A stretch of DNA of 64,000 nt from Arthrobacter sp. OVS8. GTDB taxonomy: Bacteria > Actinomycetota > Actinomycetes > Actinomycetales > Micrococcaceae. Each line of letters opens with the position of its first letter. The first letter of the stretch is position 1. The translations under genes were made by a program, and so were the position numbers. The notes below the pieces were generated by a model, which was not told where the DNA came from, made no database searches, and saw only the letters and a program-made list of their open reading frames with translations. This document shows, piece after piece, positions 62,966-64,000 of the stretch. Location of the stretch: assembly GCA_028370155.1 (NCBI GenBank), contig CP116670.1, forward strand, positions 2,976,001 to 3,040,000, written 5' to 3'.

Positions 62966-64000
62966 ATGAGCCCACTTACGACGACGGCGGCCCCCGCAGC
63001 CGCCAGACCTGCACCGGAGACCCACATCGCTGGTGTCTTCCCCGCCCGGGGTCCCCGTGCCGTCTGGCTGCTGGCCGCCGTCGTCGTACTTGCGCTCGTG
63101 ACCGCGGCGTCGCTCGCAATCGGGGCCCGGGGACTGTCCCTGGACACCGTCTGGCAGTCGCTGACGCAGTTCGATCCCGCCAACGGTGACCATGCCGTAG
63201 TCCACGCCCGCATTCCGCGCACGGTCCTGGGCCTGCTCGCCGGCGGCGCACTCGGGCTCGCCGGTGCGGCCATGCAGGGCGTTGCCCGCAATCCCCTCGC
63301 GGACCCGGGCATTATCGGTATCAACGCCGGCGCCGCGCTGGCGGTCGTCACCGGAATCTACGTCTTCGGCGTGGCCTCGCTGAGCGGATACATCTGGTTC
63401 GCCTTCCTCGGCGCAGCGGCCGCCGCCGTGCTGGTTTACCTGGTCGCGTCGCTCGGCCGGGACGGTGCGACGCCGGTGAAGCTCGCCCTCGCGGGCGCGG
63501 CCCTCAGCGCGGGGCTCTTTTCGCTCATGAATGTGATCCTGGTGTCCAGCCGGGACACCCTGGACCGTTTCCGGTTCTGGCAGGTCGGTGGGATCGCCGG
63601 CCGCGACTGGTCCGTGATCCTCCCGGCCCTGCCGTTCCTCCTGCTGGGAGCCGCGATTGTGCTCGCCACGGGCCGGATCCTCAACAACCTCGCCCTCGGC
63701 GACGACATCGCGCGCGGGCTGGGGCAGCGGGTGGGCCTGGTCCGCGGCGTTACCGCCCTCGGCATCGTCCTGCTCTGCGGATCAGCCACGGCCCTCGCCG
63801 GCCCGATCGGCTTCGTGGGCCTCATCATTCCACACGCCGTCCGCTTCCTCACCGGCCCCGACTACCGCTGGATCCTGCCCTTCTCGCTGGTCCTCGCGCC
63901 GGCCCTGCTGCTGGCCGCCGACGTGGCCGGCCGCGTCATCCTGCTCCCCGGCGAAGTCCCCGCCGGGATCATGACCGCGCTCATCGGCGCCCCGGTGTTC
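62966..64000 (+). CDS. FecCD-family siderophore ABC permease, 3' end outside window
   Basis: About 345 residues visible, uninterrupted up to the right edge, nearly a full-length subunit of nine to ten helices. Family motifs: RIPRTVLGLLAGGALGLAGA then AMQGVARNPLADPGIIGINA, GGIAGRDWSVIL, and ALAGPIGFVGLIIPHAVRFL (the ATPase-coupling loop). ATG 62966, 10 bases after the binding-protein stop, so the same operon. A second permease and an ATPase probably follow. Confidence 0.93.
   Translation, partial: MSPLTTTAAPAAARPAPETHIAGVFPARGPRAVWLLAAVVVLALVTAASLAIGARGLSLDTVWQSLTQFDPANGDHAVVHARIPRTVLGLLAGGALGLAGAAMQGVARNPLADPGIIGINAGAALAVVTGIYVFGVASLSGYIWFAFLGAAAAAVLVYLVASLGRDGATPVKLALAGAALSAGLFSLMNVILVSSRDTLDRFRFWQVGGIAGRDWSVILPALPFLLLGAAIVLATGRILNNLALGDDIARGLGQRVGLVRGVTALGIVLLCGSATALAGPIGFVGLIIPHAVRFLTGPDYRWILPFSLVLAPALLLAADVAGRVILLPGEVPAGIMTALIGAPVF

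Overview
The window is high-GC actinobacterial chromosome, most like a soil member of the Micrococcaceae (Arthrobacter or Pseudarthrobacter type). The grounds are strong G/C third positions, many GTG starts, leaderless-looking promoters, a DtxR/IdeR iron box, a DUF222-HNH gene, a DUF6153/DUF305 pair and a class F sortase/ECF sigma cluster. I saw no tRNA, rRNA, CRISPR array or insertion sequence. About half of the genes are interrupted by single-base frameshifts. Nearly all are repaired by restoring one base in a short G or C run (typically four bases where five are needed), so I treat them as sequence errors and give each gene its full repaired extent.

Layout. 1-5183: PTS enzyme I (reverse strand) diverges from a TetR regulator, mtlA and mtlD, a mannitol uptake and oxidation unit. 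5215-8664: a GNAT acetyltransferase between two near-identical 57-bp palindromes, a sugar/proton symporter, and a DUF559-like nuclease gene ending in a related palindrome. 8668-16654: an RraA-like protein, an MFS transporter, a TetR gene, malic enzyme behind a DasR-type operator and a CRP-like site, DUF456, a helical hypothetical, a SnoaL-like protein, a LysE exporter with a divergent Lrp gene, and a second Lrp gene. 17029-19631: gluQ, a SpoT-like HD protein and an MDR reductase.

19643-25923 (reverse) is an asparagine/aspartate operon: GntR regulator, asparaginase, aspartate ammonia-lyase, permease, and an unusual acetyltransferase-AAA+ ATPase fusion. 26016-29981 (reverse): DUF305 lipoprotein, DUF6153 protein, lactate dehydrogenase, an SDR, and a hypothetical. 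30189-32208: a YtrA-type GntR/ABC operon. 32439-32991: YefM-YoeB toxin-antitoxin with its operator. 33121-38934: GH3 glycosidase, DUF222-HNH protein, GIY-YIG-like protein, amidohydrolase. 39385-41180: a coupled operon of a STAS-like protein, a zinc alcohol dehydrogenase and a flavodoxin. 41238-46434: DUF4389, then DUF4397, class F sortase, ECF sigma and anti-sigma. 46518-55305: redox enzymes, two paralogous membrane proteins, YchJ, and a large acyl-CoA dehydrogenase.

55630-61657 is the most interesting locus: jetA (DUF3375), jetB (DUF4194) and jetC (SbcC/MukB-like ATPase), the SMC-like core of a Wadjet/Mks anti-plasmid system, with no jetD nuclease gene in the window. A long hairpin closes it. 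The window ends with an iron-boxed siderophore-binding lipoprotein and the FecCD permease, cut by the right edge.
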